NCBI RefSeq assembly: GCF_022539665.2
Contig: NC_081331.1
Coordinates: forward strand, 5,924,501 to 5,988,500
From: Daphnia carinata
Taxonomy: Eukaryota > Arthropoda > Branchiopoda > Diplostraca > Daphniidae
Reading direction: 5' to 3'
Length of the DNA stretch: 64,000 nt
The notes beneath the pieces are model-generated. The model had not been told where the DNA came from and did not search any database. It saw only the letters and a list, made by a program, of their open reading frames with translations. The first letter of the stretch is position 1. Every line of letters begins with the position of its first letter. Shown piece after piece: positions 46,501 through 56,600 of the stretch. The position numbers and the translations under genes are program-made.

Positions 46501-48663
46501 TGGGTACGCAAAAAAGAAATCAGTCCACTTGAATATGATGTTTGCTTTCCAGCGTATCGTTCTGCCAGAAAGGAATGTACTTGGAATCCGGTAAAGCTCT
46601 TGCCATAACTCTCCACCCAGGTGAATGTAATCCAGCACCTCCACCTTCTCCAACGTTGACCAACAGCCTCGTCAATAACAATCAAACGCCATTCCCAAGC
46701 AGGCAACCACTAGATTCCGGGGTGAGTTTACACAAAACATTTGTTGGCAAAGAGACGCTCATCTAATTTTCGTTTTCTTCAGCCATTAGATAACGAAATA
46801 CCGGTATTGAACGAAATCCGATTCCGTTCACTTGATGGCGATACGGTATCCATTGGTGGACTGTTACCAAACCAAACAGCTGAGCCCAAATCGACAATTT
46901 CATCGATTACTCGTTCCAATGCCACCAATAACATCTACCCGTACGGGAATGTTCCCTTGGCTTTGTTACAACAACAAATTCCAGCTGATATCAAAGTGGG
47001 TGGTGGAGGAGGAAATAGCGGGAGCAACGTGCCGACTAGTAGCAAACGGCCCAGCTTTTACCAGTGGCCATTGGTGGGCAATTTCTTCGGCAGTAACGGT
47101 CGGGCTCGTTTCAAGTCTCTTGGAGGTAATGGAGGATCAGGTCGTAAATACGAGCCACAAGGGCAATTGACTCCACCATCCCTTCAGCAATTACAGCAAG
47201 GCGTCGTAGTTCAGTCGAACAAGGAAAGCCCATCAAATTCCAGGCGGCCGTTCACTCGACGGAATAATCCACAGCAAACAATGAGCGTCGAAGATCAGAC
47301 GAAAGTCGAATACTACCTGCTCCGACAACAACAACTTCATTTGCAGCAACAGCAAATTCGACAGGCCAATCGGTTGTTATGGGGAAACTCCAACAGGTCA
47401 CAACAGCTCTCCATTCGAGGGCAACAACAAGCTCTTGCGAACCAGCAGTACTACCAACAGTGGGTCCCACAACGTCAGGTAGTTCCTCCTCCACCACCAC
47501 CACCTCAATGGCGACCGGATGCCCTTGTCGAAGCGGAAATAACACGTTATTCAACGAAGCCTGTTGTACAAGGAGAACTGTCAATGCCACTGGATCACAT
47601 GCAACAAACGTTTGCTCAGACTTTACTAAATCCATCCAATCAGCAATTTATTGAACGATTTAGGAATCAACAACAGCAGAACGTTCATCAACTTCGGTCA
47701 AGCATGGTTGTTCCAGGTACAGAGCTAACAACTACTCCGACTCTAACAAGTACGGGTAGTTTAATTGTAGCAAACAGTGTACCATCATCTTCTACCACCA
47801 TTTCCAGCAGTCAGGTAACACTGACCACAATGACAATCAGCAACACAATGCAATCCCACAGCCAGCAAACAATCCGACAACCTGAAATTGAACAAGCTTC
47901 AACACCGAGTGATAATCTAGTAGTAGATACAGCCCTAGAGCAATCTGAGAATCTTCAGATCAACAACGGAATGAAAGCCAACGAAGATCCGGGACTGTCT
48001 CTTGCTACCATCGAAGCAGCTACGTTGCTTTCAGTCAAGGCTCCTCCTTCGATTAATCATCGTCAGATAAACGAAACGACTATTCAACCTGTTAATAATA
48101 ATCTCTCGTCTTCGGCGGAAGTTACATCATCAACACCTCAGAACACGACTGCAACAACACTCGATCTCAATGACGAATTGATCCCTACGCACCAGACCAT
48201 CAGTCCGAGCAATGTAACGTTATCAATAACCACTGTCGAAGATGTTCTCATTCAGCCAGTGAAAGAGAACTCGAATGCAGCAGTATTGTGGTCAGATTAT
48301 CCACTAGCACCTGACGGTGGTAGCAGTCCAATATTACTGTCTGAAGAACTATATCCTGATCCGGAGCAACTAGGCCAGGCAAGAGATGAATACTGGTCTG
48401 GTAGAGCTCAGACGTCTCGGATGAAGCAGATCATTTCTTCCCCTGTTGTGGCCATTGTCGGATCTACTTATTATCCACATCAGTATGCGGCAATGCGACC
48501 GTCTAGGCTACACTTACAAGAGCACCAACCGCTCTATATTCCTCTCAACCCGGCCGATCGCCAAAGCCGCCAACTCCAAGCGCAGTATTACGCCGACACG
48601 ACGAGCACAAGTATCCAGAAACTGGCACCTGAGCCCGTTCTAGTTGTCGTGTCCACTAGGTGA
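40567..48663 (+). CDS. Secreted pancreatic-lipase-family enzyme with PLAT domain and long disordered tail
   Basis: Twelve exons join in phase: 40567-40633, 42707-43190, 43256-43556, 43664-43895, 44000-44227, 45581-45624, 45721-45795, 45900-46026, 46104-46224, 46291-46470, 46553-46721 and 46783-48663, giving 1,302 aa (1,290 from the second ATG at 40603). The signal peptide (QHIRWILLAVLIGLCVMANT) is split by the 2.07-kb intron 1. A charged Gln/Glu-rich propeptide-like segment follows. The alpha/beta-hydrolase domain has Ser341 in GFSLGAHVAGFAG, Asp364 in GLDPAGP and His450 in LCNHRR, so the lipase triad is complete. A Cys-rich ESYEKLLEGDCFPC segment leads into a PLAT/LH2 domain (about 520-675). 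The last 626 residues, one exon, are Gln/Pro/Ser/Thr-rich with no recognised domain. The catalytic part resembles insect and vertebrate pancreatic-type lipases and phospholipases A1. Confidence 0.9.
42379..42387 (+). promoter_or_regulatory. TATA-like box within lipase intron 1
   Basis: TTATAAAAG followed by CGCG lies about 330 bp upstream of exon 2. It could drive a transcript starting in intron 1, which could use the ATG in exon 2 but would lack half the signal peptide. It is a motif match only. Confidence 0.25.
44228..45580 (+). other. Lipase intron 5 (1.35 kb)
   Basis: The second-longest intron of the lipase gene, between the catalytic Asp exon and the small exon with the catalytic His. 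Only homopolymer runs were seen inside. Confidence 0.6.
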
Positions 48664-50039
48664 ACGTTGTCTACTCTTCTATAATATTGTCTCGTGAGAA
48701 AAGAATTCATTTTGCTAGCCCAAGTGGCATGCAACCGACGCCGGTAAATTATGTTTCTACACAGATCTTCTGCGAACATGTGGTGTTGAAACTAACGGTG
48801 ACAAAAACCTTGTACAGATGATTGTTCATCCTTTTTTTTTGCTGGAGATACGCAAATGCCTTTCCCAGAACCAAACCCAAGACAGTTTATTAATTTACTT
48901 TATATTTTGTTATGATCTGAGCCTTCTCGTTTAGATTATACCATCGAAGCCAGAATGAGAGCATAAAAAGTACTTCCTAAGAAAAGAAAAGCCCGAAAAA
49001 AACATGCCTGTGATTTGTGTTCTATTTGGTGTGACTGATAATGAAAAAGACCAGTTTAGAATTACGTTTTCTGTTCATGTTCAATGGAGATGTTATTTAT
49101 CTTTCGTCTTCCAAATGTTATCATTGTTTTGTGACGAGGTCGTCACTTACCTGCTATTTGTTTTCACGTGCAAAGAAACAATTCGGCTTGTCGCTATGCC
49201 GAGATGTCCTTCAACTACCCACCATACACATATTGCTTGTTTCAATAAATGCCTTATTGCAATATCTATTGTCTGCTTTCTACTATATAAGAATCGTTTG
49301 CCATTGCATCATAATTTCGCCCTTTCTTTCATATGCATCTGGAGTCAAATAATCATAAAACCAGGAATTTTGCACAAATTGTTTGGCATTCAAGATAGTG
49401 GACGCTCTATAGAATATGGTGAAGGCATTGTATGCATTGTAGGTAATGTGGTCTGTATGTCCCACAACACTTGTTATGTAATCAAGACAAAACAGTAGTG
49501 AGACACGATGAAATTCATGATCGATTTTTAATGGCTGTATAAAGACTTCCCTTGGGGTTTATTTGCGTAGTCTGCTTGCACTCTGGCAACATAGCAATCG
49601 CTCGCAGCTCCCAAATCGTAAAATCGCAGATTCTGATTTTCTGACAACAAGTACGGAGTAGTCTGCTTTTTAACCTGCGTGCGTGTTACTTGGGCACTGT
49701 CGTTTACCTGACCAAGTGTCTTCAACAGGGAAGACGAAGTTCGGTGCGCAAGCAATTCATTTCGTCGTTCTCATCTCATAACACCTACAAGGTTTCTAAG
49801 TTCTTCACATGCATTTTTAAATTTTATGTTAGATTTGCTGGTGCCTTAGATTTGGGACAGATATTATCATTCTTGCCCTTTGTGAGGTCCCAGCACCCAA
49901 TATATTCATGTGTTATTGACACCAACAAAAAATTATGCTCCTAAATAATGTTTGCAGTTACTTCAGATATTGCAATTTCTTTATTTTCTTGAGCATTGAT
50001 TTCATTACTACTTTCTAGATTTGATCCTCAACCACCACC
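48664..50039. other. Lipase 3' UTR and PAIP1 upstream region
   Basis: AATAAA at 49244-49249 is a plausible lipase 3' end. A minus-strand 75-codon frame at 49528-49755 lacks an ATG and was not accepted. The PAIP1 promoter must lie in the right part. Confidence 0.45.
49244..49249 (+). terminator. Polyadenylation signal for the lipase gene (AATAAA)
   Basis: AATAAA lies 581 bp after the stop and is the clearest signal in the stretch. Confidence 0.4.
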
Positions 50040-51676
50040 ATGGATCCCCTTTCCCCCACAAAATGTGATTCTGGGACTGGGCCAAGTCCAGCTGAAACAA
50101 GTGATCAGTCTCCTCATCAGCAGAATCCAGTTGTAGAGCCCTCCTCCCAGCAGCAGGAAGGAGGTGGTTTCATTGGCAAGAATTTGATTACAGATTCCCT
50201 ATCCACCTTATCAATCAGTGCTGAACCCTTCAAATTCACATCTGATCGTCCAGCAGCCACCCAGCTGTCTGTAGAAGCAAAAGAATTTGTTCCAAAATCA
50301 GTTATTGCTACATCTTACACTGAGAGCTTCTCACCATATGTGGTACAAATATTGAATAGTTTGTAAAGTAGTTGTTTTTGTAACTTTTTTGGTCTACAGG
50401 AAGCAGAATATCATGAACAAATAGATGTGACGGCAGATTGTGAAAGGAGTGATCCACTATTGGATTATGCCTTCCAAGTGTTATATGAAATAACATATAG
50501 TCCTGGGCATTTTACAAATTTGTGTGATCAGCTTGTGTCCAACTTGAATAGTTGGCCAGCTTTGGATGAAAGTGTGCTGCAGATATTGGTGGATGAAATT
50601 ATAAGTCTAGTAATTATATGATTTATTTCTTCTACTTCGTTTAAATATATTGATCTTTATTGTACGTTTCAAGGCTATACGTGAACCCAATTTCCGGTAT
50701 AACGGCGCAAGACTGTGTGATGCCATTACTCGAGGACTCCGGGCCTCTGGCAATTCCATCGATTTTCGAAAAATACTGTTAAACAGGTGGGAATAGATAT
50801 TTATGATGCAATTGAAGTTGGTATGGAATCATATCTTTCTGAATTCTCAGCTGTAGAGTTATCCACGCTGAGCGAAAAAGCCTAATGCAGAGCGATGCAG
50901 AGTATTTGAGGGGATTCGCATTATTTATGAGCGAGCTCTTTGTACACATGCACAGGGAAGATGGTTCTGGCAGATTCGATCTTTTGGCAGGAGCAGTACG
51001 CGAGTTGCTGTTGACACTTCTAGAACATCCAACACCTGGCAATGTTAAGTGTCTTTGTCAAATTCTGAAGGTAAGACGACTATATCAAAATACCAATTTG
51101 TGGCGAAGACCTCAACATTCCCTTTAGTTGTCGGGCTCTTACATTGAAGACCATGATCGCCAAACGCACGAAAGAAAAACCCCCGAAATGGATCAGCTGA
51201 TGACGGAGATTGAAAGGGTCGCGCGCACAGTCGAGATGCAAATGCATATGAAAGGTTTCTCCCTAGTCAGCGATTTGATTTAATGAATATGAATTAACCT
51301 GCTTTGTAACATTTTCAGACTTACTTCTTAACATGATTGAACTCAGAGTAACGGACTGGGGACGAGCACCCACTTCCCCAGTAGTTCGGGAAAGTCATGC
51401 GGTGAGTAGTCAGCCATCTAATCCGCAAATGGGAGTATACTATGGGCCCGACGGTCAAGCTCTAACGGCTGAGGAGACGGAGTTTCTTGACCAAGGAATT
51501 AATCGCCATGAAGATGAAGAAGAATACGAGTACGCACATTTCTAATAAAATTTAATGAGGTACTAATGTCTCCCATATCCTCAATTAGGTATGCGTATGA
51601 GGAAGATACCGGGATGGATGATGAGATGGCTGAAGCTTTTGAAAAATTCCTCATGATGCAGGATGCGTTGAAATAG
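50040..51676 (+). CDS. PAIP1: Polyadenylate-binding protein-interacting protein 1
   Basis: A translation co-activator that bridges PABPC1 and eIF4A/eIF3. Exons 50040-50342, 50400-50609, 50674-50786, 50851-51070, 51128-51254, 51319-51529 and 51589-51676 join in phase to give 423 aa. The PAM2 motif that binds the PABP MLLE domain is LSVEAKEFVP (residues 76-85). A MIF4G-type HEAT domain follows (about 105-330), with NFRYNGARLCDAI and the SELFVHMH helix. ELRVTDWGR and VYYGPDGQALTAEE match the linker of PAIP1. The acidic end (EEDTGMDDEMAEAFEKFL) corresponds to the C-terminal PABP-binding PAM1 region. The start codon has a Kozak-like CCACCATGG context. Confidence 0.95.
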
Positions 51677-51772
51677 ATCGCGACAAGTTACTCGTCATGT
51701 TTTAAGGACCATTTCGAATGTGTAATTATTCTGTTTCTATCATCTTTGCTGATTCATCAAAGTAGGGAGATA

Positions 51773-51778
51773 AATAAA
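51773..51778 (+). terminator. Polyadenylation signal for PAIP1 (AATAAA)
   Basis: AATAAA lies 97 bp after the PAIP1 stop. The converging BCAP31 stop codon is only 168 bp further right, so the two 3' UTRs may overlap. Confidence 0.6.
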
Positions 51779-51945
51779 GATGAATATCCCCACCCATAAT
51801 TTTTTTTCATACTTAGTTAATTTCGAAACAATTTAAGTGGCAAAGCTTCACCGTTTCCACGGCATAACGGTTAAAACAGATCATTCATTGAAGAAAACCT
51901 CCATGAGATTGCATTCCCTTTGTCTTCGACACAAACGCCAACAAT

Positions 51946-52938
51946 TTAATCATCTTTCTTGTCTGGCGCACTTTCTCCTTCCAAGATGGCCAATTTCTTT
52001 AGAAGTTTACTGTGTTCATCGGTAAGACGATCATATTCTCGAGCAACACCTTCACTTTGCGACTTAAAGGCTTCAAGGTCTTTCACGGCCTGGGTCCGTT
52101 CTATGCAACAAGGTAATGGGAATAGTTTTGGTAATGACAATGGTTTGGCAATCACGTTCATAAAAATGCTTACCCTTTCTGGCCTCAGTCAATTCTTCCT
52201 TCAGTTTGGACAAGTTTTCTTCAACTTCTTTGGTATTTTCGTCGGAGGCAGCGTTTTCTTTCTGGGCAAGCAAATCTTCAGCTGCCTTTGAAGCAGATGC
52301 AGCCTGACGAATAGCGGCCTCGCTGGTGGCTGCCAAAGTTGCTTGAGCCGCAAGAAGCGTCATCAAACGGCGAATAACACTAGGTGGTTTGAACAAACCA
52401 TTTAAGTATGTTAGCCTCAACATCATCTTGAAACAAATGGTCCTCACAATATCAGAAAAAGAGAAAATCCTGTAATGTAAAAATTTCTCTGGGCTCTAAA
52501 GAGCACCATTGAATTTCGAAGTTCTTGTTCCAGGTGTTGATGCTGCTGTTCCTTTGCTTTACCATCATGACTGACGTCATACTTCCTCATTTCACGAACA
52601 GCATCTGGAAAAGCAAGTGAAATTTATCACAACACATAATAGCTGTAGTCTCCATGTAAGTAATCTGCTGACTCTAACCAAATAAGCAAAGGACCAAGAA
52701 TGCAAGAATGACATAGAAGTAGATGTGGACTTGTTGACCCAAACCTCTGAGGAAACTAGACTTGAAAAGCTTGTTCCATCTTGGGAAGACAAAAACAGTA
52801 GAATCAATGTATGGTACAAGTAGTTAAAAAGTTACATTTTACTTACCTTTGGGCAGAGATGAAGGGCAGAAGAAGAAGGAAAACAACTGCTATTTCAATA
52901 TAGAGAAAGGTTGCAATCAAACCCCATTGGAAACTCAT
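51946..52938 (-). CDS. BCAP31: B-cell receptor-associated protein 31 (BAP31) homologue
   Basis: An ER membrane cargo receptor and quality-control factor. Exons 52847-52938, 52679-52779, 52448-52604, 52174-52379 and 51946-52100 join in phase to give 236 aa. The N-terminus (MSFQWGLIATFLYIEIAVVF) is family-typical. Three membrane segments follow within the first 140 residues, including VHIYFYVILAFLVLCLF, with REMRKY and the RAQRNFYITGFSLFL segment between and in the third. The rest is a long coiled coil. The protein ends KKDD, a dilysine KKXX signal for retrieval to the ER. PAIP1 converges on it from the left. Confidence 0.95.
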
Positions 52939-53256
52939 TTTTACACAGTTCTAATCCTAAAGATGTTCCCCGAAGTTCAGTTACTTTATCTCGTGTGCTG
53001 TAACCAAATTCTAAATATATCACTTACCGCTTCAGCACAGCCAGAGTAACTGACTAGTTTCGTCAACGTTCAAAGGAGCAAATAATTCGTATTACTCTCG
53101 TCGGATGCTGTAGAAAAATGGGATGGGCCAAAGTCGAATAAGATTTCGTTTCCTTACAAATGCTTTACTAAGGCTTATAATTTTCTCTAAGAAGATGAAA
53201 TATGGTCTAGTAAAAAGAGAAAATTTTATAGCACTATGGCAATCCGTTTTACATAA

Positions 53257-53260
<4 letters not shown>

Positions 53261-53293
<33 letters not shown>
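53261..53293. repeat. Poly-A tract at the left edge of the inverted repeat
   Basis: An uninterrupted run of about 33 A residues abuts the first bases of the left arm. The corresponding end of the right arm has only a short A/T-rich stretch, so the run is specific to the left copy. Confidence 0.8.
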
Positions 53294-53296
<3 letters not shown>

Positions 53297-53403
53297 CACT
53301 TTTTTCTCTTTTTTCTACCCGTAGCCATCTACCAGTCGGTTTCGTTATTACAGGCATGTAAGCAATTTGAGTTAATTGTATCCTATTAGCAGTTAATTGA
53401 GTA

Positions 53404-53457
53404 GCGTGGCTGGAGAAAAACGCGTGGCTGGAGAAAAACTCGTGGCTGGAGAAAAAT
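53404..53457 (+). repeat. Three tandem 18-bp units
   Basis: GCGTGGCTGGAGAAAAAC occurs at 53404-53421 and 53422-53439, and a one-to-two-base variant at 53440-53457. The right arm has an equivalent array around 58084-58133, with AGAATAA in place of AGAAAAA. Confidence 0.85.
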
Positions 53458-53465
53458 ATTTAAAA

Positions 53466-54035
53466 ATGGATAAGATAATAAAAGATAAGGATGGTAAGTA
53501 TAAACATTATTTTATTAGTTTTCAATTATTAATTATTGTTTATTAGATAAAATTATGAAGCTGCAGGCTCAATTTTTTCAACAGCACAGAATCTTAGATG
53601 ACAACAAAACTAAGGATGGTAATATGTAATGATTGTATTTGTGTTCTTTTATTCATTTGTGTTTTTTAGCTCAAACTTTGTGTCTACAAGCTCAGTTACT
53701 GGAAAATAACAAATTAGAACTGAACACTTTCAAAACAGTGAAGGAGGTTTTTCCAAACTCATCCCTAACTGAACGTGAGGATGAGTTGGCATTAGGCAAA
53801 CACAGTCAGGTACATAAACTTTTCAAATAAGAATTCCAAATAAGTATAGAATTTTAACAAACAATTATTTATTGTTTAGTTATTCAGTCTACCACCTGAC
53901 AGTGTGTTAAAGTTAGATTCTGTTAGTGCTGCACTAAAAGAATTGTTAGTAATAAGTCCATGCAGCGAAGGAAGTGTACAATTGTGGGACTGTATTTGGG
54001 CTGAAAATGGGTGTGGTACGGAAACCCAGAAATAA
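53466..54035 (+). CDS. Unknown four-exon gene, left-arm copy
   Basis: Exons 53466-53493, 53547-53618, 53670-53809 and 53880-54035 (sizes 28, 72, 140 and 156 bp) join in phase to give 131 aa, ending at TAA. The product starts with a short lysine-rich helix, then repeated KLQAQ-type coiled-coil segments (KIMKLQAQFFQQH and LCLQAQLLENNK), and ends with a globular-looking part (SVSAALKELLVISPCSEG, then LWDCIWAENGCGTETQK). The internal GTACGG near the end could be a donor leading to further exons downstream (a frame at about 54290-54450). In that region the left copy has a TAA where the right copy has CAA. The family was not recognised. The paralogue in the right arm keeps every exon border and an open frame. 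Confidence 0.55.
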
Positions 54036-54939
54036 CACGAGTTCAACATAAAACAGGAATTAGGTACTTTTCGGTTTTTTGTCTATCGAAAAAGTATTTT
54101 TAATGCTATTATTTTGCATTCACAGAATTTTAGTGGGGGATCAAGTCAAGTCTGGAAGTGTTACAGGATGGAAGAGTGAGCCTACAGTTGAAAAACACTG
54201 AAAGTGCATTACCATTAAGGTATGAGGTAAAGTAATAGAGTATGCAAATTGTCTAATGAGAAGTACCATCTTGTGTGAATGAATCCTGTGTAACAGCAAT
54301 CCTTTATAGTTCTGTCACAGCTAGAAGCCTCAAATAATTCTGCTTCTCTTGCTAAAGAACAACTTGTCCTTTATGTTCACAGTGTTGGTGAAGCTGGGTA
54401 CTTAAATGGCCCTAAAGATGTTTTAATTTTGCTGCTGTTGCAGAGATGAACATCATACATAGACTCTTTAGGTATGAAAAGAATTTTCTTCAAATAATTT
54501 TGAATTTATGACGAAGAATTTCTCTTCCTTTTTGCCAACCAGGTGTAATCTAAAAAAAAATTTTTATCCAATAGGAAAGGATTTTCAGCATACTGGTAAC
54601 ACAACTATCAACAATGCAACATTCTAGGGGTGCTATTTTATCATTCAAGAGCCTTATACAATGATTTTCATCTGCAATTTGTATGGCCTTTCCCAAGCTT
54701 CTGCCAGAAGTTGAATCTATAAGTCATGTAAGTCACATGAGCAACAATTGAGATGCTTAATGGTGTTTTTCTTTTCTCAGCATAGGTTAATAGTAACATT
54801 GGATCTGAAAAGATTCTTGGTTGGGGCAAGACACTGAATGAATTGTAATGATTGAATGGATGACATGACATTTCTATACTTAATTTGGATTCCCGAGACG
54901 GTATTTTATATTTAAAAAATTGAAGTGCATATCTGGGCT

Positions 54940-55290
54940 CCCTTCCTTTCCGTAGCCCCGTTTCCCCTTGACTCGTAATAAGCCCGTAGGGGGTCATGCC
55001 CCTACTGTACGGTATATATAAAAACAACATATACCGAGGTTTGGAGGGCTCTGGCCGGAAAGGGGACGTGGATGTCCGCTTAGTCCGATGATGTGTTCAC
55101 GGAGGGCTCCGTGGCTACCCACAAATCCGAACTAAAGGTTAATCGCTCCTGTAAAAATGTTCCAAATCTTCAGCTCTTCTTCCGGCTTCTCTTAGCCAAT
55201 CACCGGGTAATCTCCCCGGTGGGTCAACAAGGCAGTGTCTCCCCCTGCCTGGGTTGACGGCAACTTTTGAAAGGGCTATTGTGCCTTTTT
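54940..55290 (+). other. GC-rich hairpin block, left arm (possible structured RNA)
   Basis: Unlike its AT-rich surroundings, this block contains several perfect stems: GTAGGGG/CCCCTAC at 54986-55005, CGGTATAT/ATATACCG at 55010-55036, CACGGA/TCCGTG at 55098-55113, and a nested helix GTCAAC...GGCAG...CTGCC...GTTGAC at 55223-55258. The first, second and fourth are preserved exactly in the right arm; the third is not. It is followed by T-rich sequence. It matches no snRNA, RNase P, 7SK or SRP RNA that I can recognise. Confidence 0.4.
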
Positions 55291-55523
55291 AAAAGTTGCA
55301 AAAATAATTGTACTCTGCAGAGAATTGTCAATAAATTTTTTTTTCATAAAATATTTTTTGCAAAATTTGTCTCTTTCATTGTCTGTGTTCGCTTTGTTCA
55401 CACATTAAATATATCGCCTTTTTTTTTATTTAGCTTGCTCAATTCACCTATATTGTTTTATGCCAGCTTTGTTGGTAAGCATTGTTTCCATTGGTTTATC
55501 GTTTATCTGTAAGCATTCAATTA

Positions 55524-55592
55524 TTATCCAGGGATCGAACCCTGGATGTTCGGCATACCGCGCCGATGCTCTACCAATGAGCCATGAATCAT
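55524..55592 (-). tRNA. Degenerate tRNA-like sequence 1 (spacer)
   Basis: On the minus strand it has a perfect D arm (GCTC-loop-GAGC), a 5-bp anticodon arm (TCGGC/GCCGA, loop GCGGTAT) and a T arm with GGTTCGATCC. The base before the anticodon is C rather than T, the T loop is irregular, and the acceptor stem pairs poorly. It is probably a tRNA-derived repeat, not a working tRNA. Confidence 0.45.
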
Positions 55593-55711
55593 ATGAAGTT
55601 AAGTTGGCTTTTTTCTAGTCACTTGCAGACTTGCATTTACACTTTGAATAAAACTTAAATGCAATACTGCAATACTATTTTCTACATTTAGATGTAGATC
55701 TTTATACATCT

Positions 55712-55775
55712 ACTAAGGGTTGAACCCAAGGTAACAGTTATCGGAGCTGAATGCTCTACCACAGAGCTATGGACC
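55712..55775 (-). tRNA. Degenerate tRNA-like sequence 2 (spacer)
   Basis: The minus strand shows an A-box-like stretch (TAGCTCTGTGGTAGAGCA) and a B-box-like GGGTTCAACCC. The anticodon arm does not fold cleanly. It was called from the internal promoter boxes and spacing only. Confidence 0.35.
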
Positions 55776-55871
55776 TTATGAAAAAAATAGAAAGATCAAC
55801 ATATAGTTGTGATAGACTGCATAAACATCCTAGACGATAACATATGATATGCGATAATAAAAAATTTAGAT

Positions 55872-55942
55872 ATATCTCGTGGCTCAATGTTAAAGCATCG
55901 GCGTTGCACGCTGAATGACTGGGGATCGATTCCCATACCAGT
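55872..55942 (+). tRNA. Degenerate tRNA-like sequence 3 (anticodon TGC, Ala-like)
   Basis: The plus strand has a D-arm-like GGCTCAATGTTAAAGCA, an anticodon arm TCGGC/GCTGA with loop GTTGCAC (anticodon TGC), and a B-box-like GGGATCGATTCCC. The D stem and acceptor stem are imperfect. It is related to sequence 1 in its D and anticodon arms and is probably tRNA-derived. Confidence 0.4.
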
Positions 55943-56254
55943 AAAACAATATATATAACAATACAAATACAAAATTACTTCAGAAAATATCCAGGTATTA
56001 CACGTTGTTCCTTGTCTAAGTCCAAGAATTCAAAAAGTGTAATAAATAACAATTGAATACCTACAGATAAACGATACAACGGTGGCAAAAACAAGAAAGA
56101 TAAATTGAATAATAAAAAAAAGCTGATAAATGTAATGTGTGAACACAGACAATGAAAGAAACAAATTTGCAACAAACATTTTGAAAAAAAAAATTTATTG
56201 ACAATTCTCTGCACATTACAATTATTTTTGCAACTTTAAAAAGGCACAATAGCC

Positions 56255-56600
56255 CTTTCAAAAGTTGCCGTCAACCCAGGCAGGGGGAGACACTGCCTTG
56301 TTGACCCACCGGGGAGATTACCCGGTGATTGGCTAAGAGAAGCCGGAAGAAGAGCTGAAGATTTGGAACATTTTTACAGGAGCGATTAACCTTTAGTTCG
56401 GATTTGTGGGTAGCCACATCGCTCTCCGTGAACACATCATCGGACTAGGCGGCACCCCACGTCCCCTTTCCGGCCAGAGCCCTCCAAACCTCGGTATATG
56501 TTGTTTTTATATATACCGTACAGTAGGGGCATGACCCCCTACGGGCTTATTACGAGTCAAGGGGAAACGAGGCTTCAGAAAAGAAGGGAGCCCAGATATG
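56255..56600 (-). other. GC-rich hairpin block, right arm
   Basis: The inverted counterpart of 54940-55290. The GTAGGGG/CCCCTAC, CGGTATAT/ATATACCG and nested GTCAAC/GTTGAC helices are intact. The CACGGA/TCCGTG hairpin is disrupted by substitutions. Confidence 0.4.

Larger units (their letters stand above)
53290..55530 (+). repeat. Left arm of a large inverted repeat (~2.2 kb)
   Basis: The arm is the reverse complement of 56043-58255 along its whole length, with scattered substitutions and small indels. Matching landmarks from outside in are: the CACTTTTTTCT run; CGTAGCCATCTACC; the tandem GGCTGGAGA units; four coding exons; the AAGAACAACTTGTCC exon; the hairpin block; and the GTTTATCTGTA stretch next to the spacer. 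Boundaries are estimated to within about 20 bp by eye. Confidence 0.85.

Noticed and set aside
49528-49755. 75-codon minus-strand frame with mitochondrial-looking N-terminus
   Set aside because: Its first codon is TTG, there is no in-frame ATG before an upstream stop, and no convincing splice acceptor supplies one.
53261-53293. Poly-A run as the tail of a processed pseudogene or retrocopy
   Set aside because: The adjacent gene copies retain introns, so they were not made from spliced mRNA.
54668-55030. 120-codon minus-strand frame in the left arm, partly repeated at 56657-56890
   Set aside because: It runs antisense across the hairpin block and does not stay open over the full length in the other arm. 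The similarity is explained by the inverted duplication.
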